Below the pieces are notes generated by a model. The model saw nothing but the letters and a program-made list of their open reading frames with translations. It ran no database searches and was not told the origin of the DNA. A program made the position numbers and the translations under genes. Source: Megalonaias nervosa (taxonomy: Eukaryota; Mollusca; Bivalvia; Unionida; Unionidae). Taken from it: a stretch of 64,000 nt of DNA. The stretch spans positions 17,502 through 81,501 of the forward strand of contig JAECUM010004899.1 of the NCBI GenBank assembly GCA_016617855.1, written 5' to 3'. This document shows positions 48,673-57,083 of the stretch, piece by piece (the first letter of the stretch is position 1; the number at the start of each line of letters is the position of its first letter).

Positions 48673-49712
48673 AACGTCTGAGTAAATATTTCCTGATATA
48701 ATCAGGGAAAAAAAATAATCTGATTCTGAAATAATCTGATTTTTAATAATCTGATGAGTAAATATATGAAATAGTTAGAAATTTCTTTATCTGATGGGTA
48801 AATAGGTACTATTGTTAATGAAATAGTTACAAATTTCCTTATCTGATGGGTAGTTTACTAAAATAATCAATTCCTATGATTAAAGCAATTGTATATATAA
48901 TAAAGCGAAATAACTCTGCCTCCTCTATCTCTGCGGAGTAAATTAAACGATTATTTCCCTTACTACTACGTTCGATTTACAGACAACGAATATATCTTGT
49001 TTTTCGTTAATTATTTGGTGATTTATTTGTTTTCTGTAGGCAATTAGCTGTTAGTGAATCAGTAATTTGTAACAGATAGGGATATTGATGCATCTTAACC
49101 TTAAATTCACGTCAGTTTTATAGAGTTATTTTTAGCTCTAACACATGTATTTTGACCTTAACGAAAGATAACTCATACAGAAAATGTAATGTGCGATTAT
49201 TTTATGAATTTTGAAAAATTGAAGTAAATTCACGCTACAGTTCTACATTCTATTAGTAATACAAGTCCTGTGAGACAGCGCAAATATTTTAATCAAAATC
49301 ATCACCATTTGTATATATTCATGTTCATACAATCATATGTTCGTTAGGATAAGTTTATATGTAACCTCCGATCCTGCTAGGATGTCATATGGCAACCTAG
49401 GGGGTCACATGGTGTTGAGTCTGTATAAATGTGTTTCGTCTAATTTCGAATATCCTCTGAGCTTTCTAGGATGTTGTCTGACAACTTAGGAGTTCACATG
49501 GGGATAAAGTGTGTCTGTCTGTTTCGTCTTTCGAATTTCCTCTGGTCCTTCTAGGATGTTATATAACAACCTAGGGGGTCACATGGGGATTAATTCAAAT
49601 GCCCCTGAACTTGCTAGCATGTCATATTGCAAGCTAGGAGTTCATATGGGGTTGTGTTGTGATTATATGTTTTGTAAATATTTTTTATTTTAAAGAAATA
49701 TTTATATATATA
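48673..49712. other. Non-coding tract of the Polinton: hairpin, AATCTGAT repeats, palindrome array
   Basis: A hairpin with an A-rich flank (cctgat-ata-atcagg, 48692-48706) follows the capsid fragment. Then aatctgat recurs (48717-48760), and two ~45-50 base repeats with gaaatagtta(g/c)aaattt(c)ctt and atctgatggg(t) lie at 48768-48852. The four palindromes at 49377-49637 follow. No ORF here is convincing. Confidence 0.7.
49363..49650. repeat. Four ~63-89-bp repeats, each with a 24-bp palindrome
   Basis: Palindromes at 49377-49400, 49466-49489, 49551-49574 and 49614-49637 have the form CTAGG-N14-CCTAG, with centres such as catatg, gtctgac and tatata. Each is preceded by a cct(c/g)-rich phrase and followed by g(g/a)g(g/t)tcacatgggg. 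Base changes in one arm are often matched in the other: unit 4 has ctagc/gctag, and unit 2 has ctagg/cttag (G-T pair). This suggests selection for a stem or symmetric protein site. Confidence 0.9.
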
Positions 49713-50120
49713 ATGAACCAAGAAAACATTAATGATATTATTTCTGCTATTAAAAAATTAAAACAAAACGGAATAAATCTCTCTGATAATCTCGATCCTG
49801 AAAAAATATTATGCGATTATGAAAAACAACGAAAAATCGACCATGAATACACATTACCATCCAATTTTAAATTCGTAATATTAATCTATCAGTCTATGTT
49901 AGAATCCTTGGCAATGGTAAATGACAAACAGGTAAAGCTATTTGCACCTCTTGCACGTTCGATCGAAAATATCAGATCCAAACTATCTCGTGAATACGAG
50001 AAAAGGAAGATTGTGGACAATCGTGTAATGCAATTAAGAAAAATTATGTTATTTGATTCTGTCAAAAATGAAAGTGACACTGAGAGCAGCGACAGTGAAG
50101 GTACCCCCTGGCAAAACTGA
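49713..50120 (+). CDS. Polinton ORF of unknown function with acidic tail
   Basis: 135 codons from ATG 49713 (MNQENINDIISAIKKLKQNG), directly after tatatatataatg. Mostly helical with a central hydrophobic helix (FKFVILIYQSMLESLAMV) and a Ser/Asp/Glu-rich end (SDTESSDSEGTPW) that looks like a kinase substrate. I recognise no family. Intact. An earlier in-frame Met at 49659 lies in the repeat-rich leader and is less likely the start. Confidence 0.6.
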   Translation: MNQENINDIISAIKKLKQNGINLSDNLDPEKILCDYEKQRKIDHEYTLPSNFKFVILIYQSMLESLAMVNDKQVKLFAPLARSIENIRSKLSREYEKRKIVDNRVMQLRKIMLFDSVKNESDTESSDSEGTPWQN

Positions 50121-50188
50121 TGGAGTCAAACTATATAAAATATTAAAAAAAATATTTATTTGTTTTGTTTTTTGTTAGGAAGACAGAG

Positions 50189-50806
50189 TTAGATATATTC
50201 AAATATAATCAGCTGATCATATTTTATTGAATATGTAGATTTGTATACTTTATTTGCGACAAATTGTACTGATTGTGGATGTATGTTAAAATATTTTGCA
50301 GCTGCATTAATTGAGAGAAAAGGTATTTCTTTACCTGTTTCTGTATTTATGGATATAATAGATCTTCTTGCAAACTTTTTACATTTTCCAGTATTTCCAC
50401 GTGCAGAATTATGACTCGGTGTAATAGCTTGCAGGTTGGATAACCGATTATTTTTGGGATCTCCATCAATATGATCAACTACAAGTCCATTTTTAACGAC
50501 TCCACGAAAACATTCGAATATGAATCTATTTGATAAATAATTTTTATTTCCAGCACGGAATCTAAAATAACCAAATTTATCAAGACTACCCACTGGGTTT
50601 TTTGATTTGCAGTTTCTGATTACACCATCTCGGGATGCTTCGTAATTTGTATATACTGGATGTTTAACAAATTCGTGTTTATTACGAAATGCTTCTTCTT
50701 TTAATTCTCTTATAAAGTTTTTGTCGATATCATCATCATGGGTCTGATTTGTTTGATTCATTATATATAAATTACATTTGTTTAAATCATTATTTGTCTG
50801 ATTCAT
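50189..50806 (-). CDS. HNH homing-type endonuclease with NUMOD-like DNA-binding modules
   Basis: 205 codons. Residues ~55-80 (YTNYEASRDGVIRNCKSKNP) match the NUMOD4-like start of phage and giant-virus homing nucleases. The HNH core is VVDHIDGDPKNNRLSNLQAI with D-H, N and N-N-R, then HNSARGNTG. The C-terminus (FLSINAAAKYFNIHPQSVQF) resembles a NUMOD1 helix-turn-helix. It would nick or cut specific DNA and spread its own gene. Two starts are possible (M1 at 50806 or M16 at 50761), because the leader is a tandem duplication of about 54 bases (50760-50845). It is intact in a decaying element and reads against its neighbours, as an invading free-standing nuclease would. Confidence 0.85.
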   Translation of the reverse strand: MNQTNNDLNKCNLYIMNQTNQTHDDDIDKNFIRELKEEAFRNKHEFVKHPVYTNYEASRDGVIRNCKSKNPVGSLDKFGYFRFRAGNKNYLSNRFIFECFRGVVKNGLVVDHIDGDPKNNRLSNLQAITPSHNSARGNTGKCKKFARRSIISINTETGKEIPFLSINAAAKYFNIHPQSVQFVANKVYKSTYSIKYDQLIIFEYI

Positions 50807-50821
50807 TTTATATATGTAATA

Positions 50822-51148
50822 TTATTTGTCTAAATCATTGTTTTGAAATCTGGCCAAATAATCTTCTGCTGATTTTATAGGAGATTCTCCTGAAGCTTTC
50901 TTATCGTAATATCGTTTTAATTCCCTGTATTTTTTTCCACCACATCTTAAACACAAATGAGTTTTTCCTCTGACTCCAATACCGCATTGCACACATGGTA
51001 TTGGTCCTGTACTTCCATTTTTGATACTTTGCGCATGATATCCGCAGTATTTGTTCACGCACGATTTATTACAAGGAGAAGTATGTCCAATTTTAAGCCA
51101 AGCACATTTATTCTTTGTTTCAATATATATATATATACTAAAATTCAA
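50822..51148 (-). CDS. Cys-rich zinc-finger protein (Polinton ORF)
   Basis: 108 codons. Two zinc-type clusters: C-x3-C-x4-C-x2-H (CNKSCVNKYCGYH) and a C-x2-C...C-x2-C ribbon (PCVQCGIGV then HLCLRCGG), followed by a basic helix KKYRELKRYYDKK. Small zinc-ribbon proteins are common in large DNA viruses and Polintons and often bind nucleic acid. The first residues (IYIYIE) come from a TA microsatellite, so the true start is uncertain. It reads with the HNH gene 15 bases downstream, and its leader overlaps the ORF on the other strand. Confidence 0.6.
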   Translation of the reverse strand: MNFSIYIYIETKNKCAWLKIGHTSPCNKSCVNKYCGYHAQSIKNGSTGPIPCVQCGIGVRGKTHLCLRCGGKKYRELKRYYDKKASGESPIKSAEDYLARFQNNDLDK

Positions 51149-51170
51149 TTTAAATACTTGTCTTAATTAT

Positions 51171-51344
51171 ATGAACGAATTATCGGCAATTGAACCTAAA
51201 AGAGTCAGATTTGATCTCGATCGATTATCAGAATATAAATTTAGTACTTTGATGCAAGATCTAGCTTTAACAAATGAGGATATAACAGAGCGTATCCGTG
51301 AAGCAAAGAAGGAGTTTCGTAATGATGATGCTGCTCATGTATGA
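51171..51344 (+). CDS. Small Polinton ORF, unknown
   Basis: 57 codons from an ATG preceded by aattat: MNELSAIEPKRVRFDLDRLS, then an acidic and basic helix (ERIREAKKEFRNDD). Intact, first of the plus-strand genes that lead to the polymerase. No family recognised. Confidence 0.45.
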   Translation: MNELSAIEPKRVRFDLDRLSEYKFSTLMQDLALTNEDITERIREAKKEFRNDDAAHV

Positions 51345-51377
51345 TCAACATTCAGAGTCGGAAATGTTACTAATATA

Positions 51378-51563
51378 ATGAATGACAAACGAGGAAAAGC
51401 AATTATTGATCACCTTGATGATCGAAAGTATTTTATTTTAATAAAATTTATTGTAAATACAGAAGAAGATACTTGGATTATTCGTGACAAGCGTGATTCA
51501 GTCCGCATACAGTCAGGAAATAATGTTGCTCTTTTGAGCAATAAATCTAAAACCGAATACTAA
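51378..51563 (+). CDS. Small ORF before the polymerase, possibly its N-terminus
   Basis: 61 codons starting MNDKRGKAIIDHLDDRKYFI from an ATG preceded by taatata. It ends at 51563, while the polymerase frame is open from 51551 but has no ATG before about residue 35. It may therefore be the polymerase N-terminus separated by a frame change, or a separate small gene. The hydrophobic-charged pattern (ILIKFIVNTEEDTWIIRD) looks like real protein. Confidence 0.45.
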   Translation: MNDKRGKAIIDHLDDRKYFILIKFIVNTEEDTWIIRDKRDSVRIQSGNNVALLSNKSKTEY

Positions 51564-53410
51564 CCGGTGTTGACAAATTGTATTATGAACTCGCATATCC
51601 AGTTACTGCGGTTGTATATGCAATATATCCGCTGAATAATAAACCTGACGTCGGGGATCTCAAACCAATGAGACTGTCAGAGTCAAGAATAAACTGTGTA
51701 GCTGAACGAGTTACAGAACATTTCATAAATGCGATACGTGGTAATGGTTTAACAGATTTACGATGTAAAAAAATAAATAAGTGGGCAGAATCAGTTAAAG
51801 ATACTGGAGCATCTATTAAAGATGTTGCTGATCTAGAGAAGAAATTAAGATTTCGAATAACAGTAAAGACGTTAACAGGAGATGTTTTATATAATCCAAA
51901 ATACATAAAAAATGGAGCTCCGATAGATATTATTGATCATAATTCGCATGCGTGGACCTCAGCAGTAACAATATTTCCACGAGATAGAACAGTTAAATTT
52001 TATGATGGTCATATATTTGATTTTATCAAAAATATCAGTAAAAGTGACCCTGTATCTGTTTGGTTATTTCAAAGTTCAGAATATGATTATTACAATCAGT
52101 TTGTATGGCCTAATGGTGATATTTACCGTACAGAATCTCTTAATGTAGAAATGGAACATCTTGCGCTGAAATATACTTCAGACGATGTCAAAGTTAGACA
52201 ATTATTGAATAATTGTTTTACAGTTCCATCTGTAGCGGCTCATTTCGTTCAGGAGAAAAATTTATGGAAACCAACACGATCAGAATTTCTTGAAGATATC
52301 CATAAAAGCTGCGTTGAATATGGACACGGAGGATTGTGGAATACTAAATATAAGTATAATGACGTTATATCCGTCGATATAGTAGCATGTTATCCTGGGA
52401 GTTTTCTTGGATACGGAGAATGTTCTGAATACTTTAAGAGATTCGGACATCCATCACACGAGATGACCAGGGTTGCGATAAACGGACATTTACCAGATTT
52501 TGACTTAACCGGATTTGCTCATGTAGAATCATTTGAGTTTGCAGAAAATCTCCATCCGATTACTTATGCTTGGTTTGGAAGACATTTTTCAGAAAAATGT
52601 TGGGTTCCAATAGTACTATTGCGATATATGCTTGATGTTGGAATTTTAACATTATTGAAGGTGAGTGAGGCAATTATATCATATCGGTTACAAAAGCAAG
52701 TTTGGTTACCAGAACCAAATAGATTTAATATTGATGATGCCAGGAAAGAATTTCCTGATCTTAATGAAGATGACATTATTAAAATTACTAATAATATACG
52801 TAAATGCAGGGACAAGCACGATGAAAAACTTGCAAAAGATCTTGGTAGAAAGATAATTGGTAAATTTACTCAAGGAGGAGCATATGATCATAAAAGACAC
52901 TGTACAAGATTGATTATGGACGATGCTGAACTCGATTTTATTTATAATCGCTGATAGAACGGAAAAAACACATTTATAAATCGGAGTAATGCTTATTTGT
53001 CAGACGGAACCAAACTAGGTACAATTGTGAGCTATCTTGATGGTGACTCGCCGCAATTTACTCATTTAAGATCATCGATGTTGGCATATGTTTCTATAAA
53101 TCTACTGTCTATGATAAATAGATTTCCTCGTGATGCTGTCAGAGTAGCAACGGATTCGTTTTATATAAATAAAAAATATACAGATTTGTTAAAACCGCTA
53201 CTTGGTAATGGTGAATGGGGATCATGGAGAATAAAACAAGAAAATATACTTAGTTATTCTGAATCTGCTGACGTTGAAATTAAGGAAATATATTACAAAA
53301 ATAATAATCAAGTATCAAAGTCATCTGCATCATCTGTATATGATCCTGTGGCTAGACACAGGACTGTTTATCTTAATGGATGCGTGGTTCAGGTAAAACA
53401 ACGCGTGTGA
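51551..53410 (+). pseudogene. polB: Family-B DNA polymerase, two adjacent stops
   Basis: One frame runs from 51551 to 53410 apart from TGA-TAG at 52952-52957. Motif A is VDIVACYPGSF (D-x2-x-x-Y-P). Motif B is probably RKIIGKFTQGG. Motif C is VRVATDSFYI, the T-D-S of protein-primed and viral PolBs. SPQFTHLRSSMLAYVSIN before motif C is also well kept. I cannot place 3'-5' exonuclease motifs in the N-terminal ~250 residues. From memory, the motif phrases (YGHGGLWN, IGKFTQG, RVATDS) match a PolB family in animal elements and the fungus Rhizophagus that is fused to a helicase. The next ORF overlaps by 31 bases in another frame. It would replicate the linear element. Confidence 0.85.
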
Positions 53411-54393
53411 TTAAATTATTCATGAATAATAATTCAGATATAATTGTTTTGACACCGACACATAAATTAGCCAGGGAAATAAAAGAACGAGGAGTAAAAT
53501 CATGTACATACCACAGTTTCTTTAGATGGTGTGGAGACACATGGACTTCTGAGCGAATGGGTGAGAAATATATACCTAAATATACTATGTGGGGCAAGGT
53601 AGACACGGTGTCGTTAGAAATATTAAAAACATTTCTTGATTGGTTATTGACAAAGAATACTGCTGTAATAATGTGTGGTGATCATGGTCAACCACCACCC
53701 TTTATTGGACAGTCACCACATGAATGGCTGAACAATAACGTAGATTATTATGAAGAAATAAATGATGACCATAGAGCTATTGACGAACCGCTGAAGGAGC
53801 TTAAAAGATTAATCAGACTACAGCCAGATAAAATACAATGTGAAATAATGCGAGGAGTAATTCCAGAGACTACAATGAATGATTTTCTGAGTTTATGGAA
53901 TCCCGCTGATTTAATAGTTGCAAGTAGAAAGATGGTTCGTGATGAACTACAGGAGAAATTATTTCTATTACATAAAGAAAAGTTTTCAGATCTGCCTGTA
54001 CCATTATGTTATCGCCCAGCAGATACTCGACGACAAAATATTGAAGTTGAAATTCCTGGCGGTGGAATACAAAATCTTGTCTTCAATGATATTGTTTTAG
54101 TCGATATTAATGTTGTTGAGAATACGCTGAATATGAATAAATCACCGTGGACGTTAGGATACGCTATAACGATTCACTCGTCACAGGGGTTAACCATTTC
54201 TGATACAAATATCTGGATTATAGATGATCGGATCGAATGGTCAAATTTAGTTTATCTCGCAGTTTCTCCAGTCAGAAGAATATATCAACTACATAGGGTT
54301 ATTATAAATTTTACAGAAAATAAAAATCAAACTGTTAATAATGACATAATAAGAAAAAAACTATCTGGTTATAAGCAATGTGACAAAAAATAA
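53380..54393 (+). pseudogene. SF1 helicase (Pif1/RecD-like), probably fused to PolB
   Basis: 337 codons. Its first residues are the Walker A loop (MRGSGKTT) with no room for the strand that normally precedes it. That strand would lie in the polymerase frame, so the two ORFs look like one gene broken inside the P-loop. Further motifs: LTPTHKLAREI (Ia), MCGDHGQPPP (III), TIHSSQGLTI (V) and AVSPVRRIYQL (VI). The usual Walker B Asp-Glu is not evident where expected (WGKVDTVSLE). It would unwind DNA ahead of the polymerase. Confidence 0.85.
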
Positions 54394-54679
54394 TCGTGAC
54401 TTTGATATTGATACTGAATTTATTATAATACTAAAACAACGACAGAATAATCATTGTGCAAGCTGTAACTGTAATATGTTATGGCAATATTCGAATAATA
54501 ATCCAAGACAATTTACCGTAGACAGAATTAATAGTGATCTTGGTCATACACGTGATAATGTGATGCTGACCTGTCTTGAATGCAATCGACGTAGAGATTC
54601 TGGTTATGTAATTGTATGTGGTGGTAATTGTGTGTCTTCAGGGATTACTTGTAATTGTTCACGCACAAATACACGTTGA
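54380..54679 (+). pseudogene. HNH nuclease domain, probably the C-terminus of the PolB-helicase protein
   Basis: About 100 codons with CASCNCNM, FTVDRIN, GHTRDNVMLTCLECNRRR: a two-Cys-pair HNH fold with D-R, H and N. There is no ATG (the first in-frame possible start is GTG 54380). The frame overlaps the helicase end, and the shift happens at a run of six A next to the helicase stop (aaaaaataa). From memory, relatives carry this HNH as the tail of the same long protein. It could act in replication-end processing. The 3' end overlaps the integrase gene tail on the other strand by 76 bases. Confidence 0.75.
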
Positions 54680-55580
54680 GGGGCTGTCGAATCTAGCCTG
54701 TAGATTGGAGGTCTACCAGTAGATCTTACCACGCTAGAAATTGTATGTGTAGTCACGCTCTTTTTTTACCACCTTCAAGTTCACCAGGTTCATATAAATA
54801 TCTTACAGTTACATTACCTAATACTGGTTGAGAGAAAGATTCACGGCGTTGTCCATAGCCATTGCTACGGGGTATATATTTTTTTGTGATCGCATTAGAA
54901 GGTTTCATGGAAGTTGCACGAGTAATTTCGTTATTTAACGCAGCTATCACACTTGGCAACCTTGCAACCCATTCACGAGATCTCTCACCAGACTTAAAGT
55001 CAGTAGATATTTCCTTTGCGTATTGATATCCAAATAACCGCTCAGCAAGTGTTCGATTAAATCGTTCAACGATTGCATGATCACGATGAATTTCAGTATG
55101 TCCTCGTCTGATTTTAACATTATGTTTCTTCATCAACGATAATACTGCACCAAGAAATTCTTTGCCAGGATCAACTTGTAATAATTGTGGCCATCGTAGA
55201 CCACCACGTCGATAAATTCGCTCAAACGCAGATGCAACTTCAGATGCTGTCTTTGTTGATAATGGTTCCGCTTCCTTATATCTACTTGCAACGTCAACGA
55301 CAGTCAATGCGTATTTGTACGTGCATGATTGACGTCTACCAATTTTAATGGTGTCATGTGGTAAAAATAAAATATCTGCTTGATGAACTTCATTAGGGAC
55401 GCTGACATCAAAATGTGCGTACTGAATTGTTTTAGGTGGTGGTAGATAAATTTGCCATATTGCCTGTCGTGCTAACCACGCTGCAGCAACAGAACGTGAA
55501 ACTTTTGCTGCTTCAGATAATTTAGTAATCTCTGATCTACCTCTCCAATATCCTCTTGGGCTATAATAAACAGACTCCAT
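54604..55580 (-). pseudogene. int: rve (retroviral-type DDE) integrase, frameshifted near the C-terminus
   Basis: Starts at ATG 55580: MESVYYSPRGYWRGRSEITK, a helical N-terminal domain. The catalytic core has VHQADILFLPHD (first Asp), YKYALTVVDVASRYKEAEPL, LLQVDPGKEF (second Asp) and HRDHAIVERFNRTLAERLFG (Glu). The C-terminal SH3/chromo-like part starts NVTVRYLYEPGELEGG. The frame ends at 54753 after a run of seven A, but the family's ending continues in another frame (IYRLDSTAPQRVFVREQLQV, then a stop at 54604-54606). All three acidic residues are intact. It would cut the element ends and join them to target DNA with a 5-bp stagger, matching CGAGC. Confidence 0.93.
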
Positions 55581-55597
55581 TATAATTAATCGTATTA

Positions 55598-56112
55598 TTA
55601 ATTACCAGCACCTAACATTATGTTACTTTTCATGGCAGATTTTACTAGAAAACTAGCGAGTTTTTCTCTAACAGATTTATTAGGTATAGAATTTAACGCG
55701 TGAATCAATTTTACATCTGCGAGATGCCGTTGTTGTAAATCTTTACTTTTATACGCAACGTCATGAACATGACACGCTTGATCAATCTTATTTATTGGAT
55801 ACTCTCCTGATCTTGGTTGATCTTGATCATAAGTCGGATATCAAGTCGAGTTCCAGGACCACAATAATTATATCCAGGAAGTTGTTTCTCACCGGGGTAT
55901 TTAGCCCATGGAGTTCCTGGTAATTTCCTTAATGAAGCGGCGATATCTCCACCTGTCTTTGTTCCTGACTTAGTCATGGAGACAAATTTGTATTTCTTCG
56001 TGCCACATTTAATGCATTTGCCTGTCAGAGCACGTCGTTTATTTTTCGTTGTTATTGTAGCTAATTCAGCAGTGGGTGTAGATGCTCTACATCGAACACA
56101 ATATAGACTCAT
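55598..56112 (-). pseudogene. Zinc-ribbon plus phospholipase A2 protein (parvovirus VP1u-like), frameshifted
   Basis: First frame, 56112-55792: MSLYCVRCRASTPTAELATI and CIKCGTKK form a zinc ribbon (two C-x2-C). A Gly/Lys linker and the calcium loop YNYCGPGTRLD follow. Past about 55830 the PLA2 fold continues in a different frame with DQACHVHDVAY, which holds the His-Asp catalytic pair, and ends LGAGN-stop at 55598-55600. Known PLA2 domains in parvovirus and some adintovirus virion proteins hydrolyse lipids to let particles leave endosomes. That role here is inference from family. Start codons of this gene and the ATPase are 12 bases apart, back to back. Confidence 0.8.
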
Positions 56113-56124
56113 ATTATTTACAAT

Positions 56125-56800
56125 ATGGATATAATTGACTTTTCAGCGACACGAAAACAGGAACCAGTAAAACATCATCCAGCATTACCAAATTCGATAA
56201 GGATGATTATAATAGGTCCATCTGGATCGGGTAAAAACGCAACTATTATTAAATTTAATAATGCGATGGTTGAAATGGGACAAGCTGTATTTAGTAGCAC
56301 CAACTGCAGATGATCAACAATGCTACGATGTACTCAAGGATTTTAATGAGAAAGCGAAATTAATTAATGAAGAAGGTGAAGATAATGATATTATTGATTT
56401 TATAACAGATATTAATGAAGCACCGTCCATAGATGACCTAGATAGATTTATTAATAATTTAGTAGTATATGACGACGTGATGATGGATAAACAAACAAAT
56501 CAAGCTATGATATTTTCCAAAGGTAGACACAAAAATACAGACGTTATATACGTCACTCAACGATACGTACATATACCGAAGGTGATCAGAGACAACTGCA
56601 ATATTTTAGTTGTATTTAATGGAGTAGATAAGTACACACAGAAATATATATATTACAACTGGTGTTCAGGAGATATGGACCCGATCAAATTCAGCAACTT
56701 CTTTTCAAAAGCACAAGCTACTCCATTTGGATTTATAACGATAAATTTACATGATTCGAGATCTAGATATCGTATAGGCTTAGATAAAATATTTGGTTGA
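56125..56800 (+). pseudogene. A32/FtsK-type genome-packaging ATPase, one frame break
   Basis: Starts MDIIDFSATRKQEPVKHHPA, with Walker A IIIGPSGSGKN at residues ~27-37. The frame ends at 56313, but the protein continues from about 56280 in the next frame: KLYLVAPTADDQQCYDVL, an acidic insert, Walker B LVVYDDVMM, VIYVTQRYVHIPKVIRDN (sensor Gln) and a C-terminal PFGFITINL..RYRIG. The order and VTQR..IP..IR.N block are typical of Polinton, virophage and NCLDV packaging ATPases, which pump DNA into capsids. The stop codon ends exactly at the first base of the right TIR. Confidence 0.9.
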
Positions 56801-57083
56801 TTTATAGCAGCAGGCAGTGTGAAAAACGACAAAAATTAATTGACCTAGTAAGTAAACTAAACGCATTATAAAAATAAAAACAAAAAAGTCAAAAATAAAG
56901 TAACAAAAATGAGCTAACTCAAAACGATTTATTATCCGTTTTTTCAAACTATATGGTAATAATAAAAGTTAGAAGGTTCGGTTTATAATTATTGACCTTA
57001 TTTTTTATCAGCCCCTGTAGGAATCTTTATTTTTGTAAAATAAGGTCAGGAAAAAAGTTGTAGGGTTCACCCTGCCTGCTGCT
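56800..57083 (-). repeat. Right terminal inverted repeat (284 bp)
   Basis: Reverse complement of 46180-46463. Inner edge agcagcaggcagtgtgaa (56805-56822) and outer edge ttcaccctgcctgctgct (57066-57083). Confidence 0.95.

Larger units (their letters stand above)
46180..57083. mobile_element. Complete Polinton/Maverick-type (adintovirus-like) element, 10.9 kb
   Basis: Bounded by 284-bp near-identical inverted repeats and a 5-bp CGAGC duplication, with ends AT/AG...CT as in Polintons. Inside are rve integrase, family-B polymerase, SF1 helicase, A32-type packaging ATPase, pX/pVI-like core protein, capsid-like fragment, PLA2 protein, two HNH proteins and several unknown ORFs. That set is a virus-type genome in transposon form. 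Gene order and the polymerase-helicase-HNH arrangement differ from the textbook Polinton. No adenain protease was found and the capsid gene is deleted internally, so this copy is at best replication/integration-like and is probably dead. Confidence 0.92.

Noticed and set aside
52952..52957. Stop-codon readthrough or recoding in the polymerase
   Set aside because: Two different stops in a row, and frame breaks elsewhere in the same gene, fit decay better than recoding.
54384..54392. Programmed +1 frameshift at aaaaaataa between helicase and HNH
   Set aside because: AAA-TAA resembles the Euplotes +1 site, but no animal precedent is known to me, and other breaks nearby point to mutation or assembly error.
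46180..57083. Adenain-type cysteine protease gene expected in Polintons
   Set aside because: No ORF or fragment shows a His...Asp...Cys pattern I could support; absence may be real or lost with the capsid deletion.
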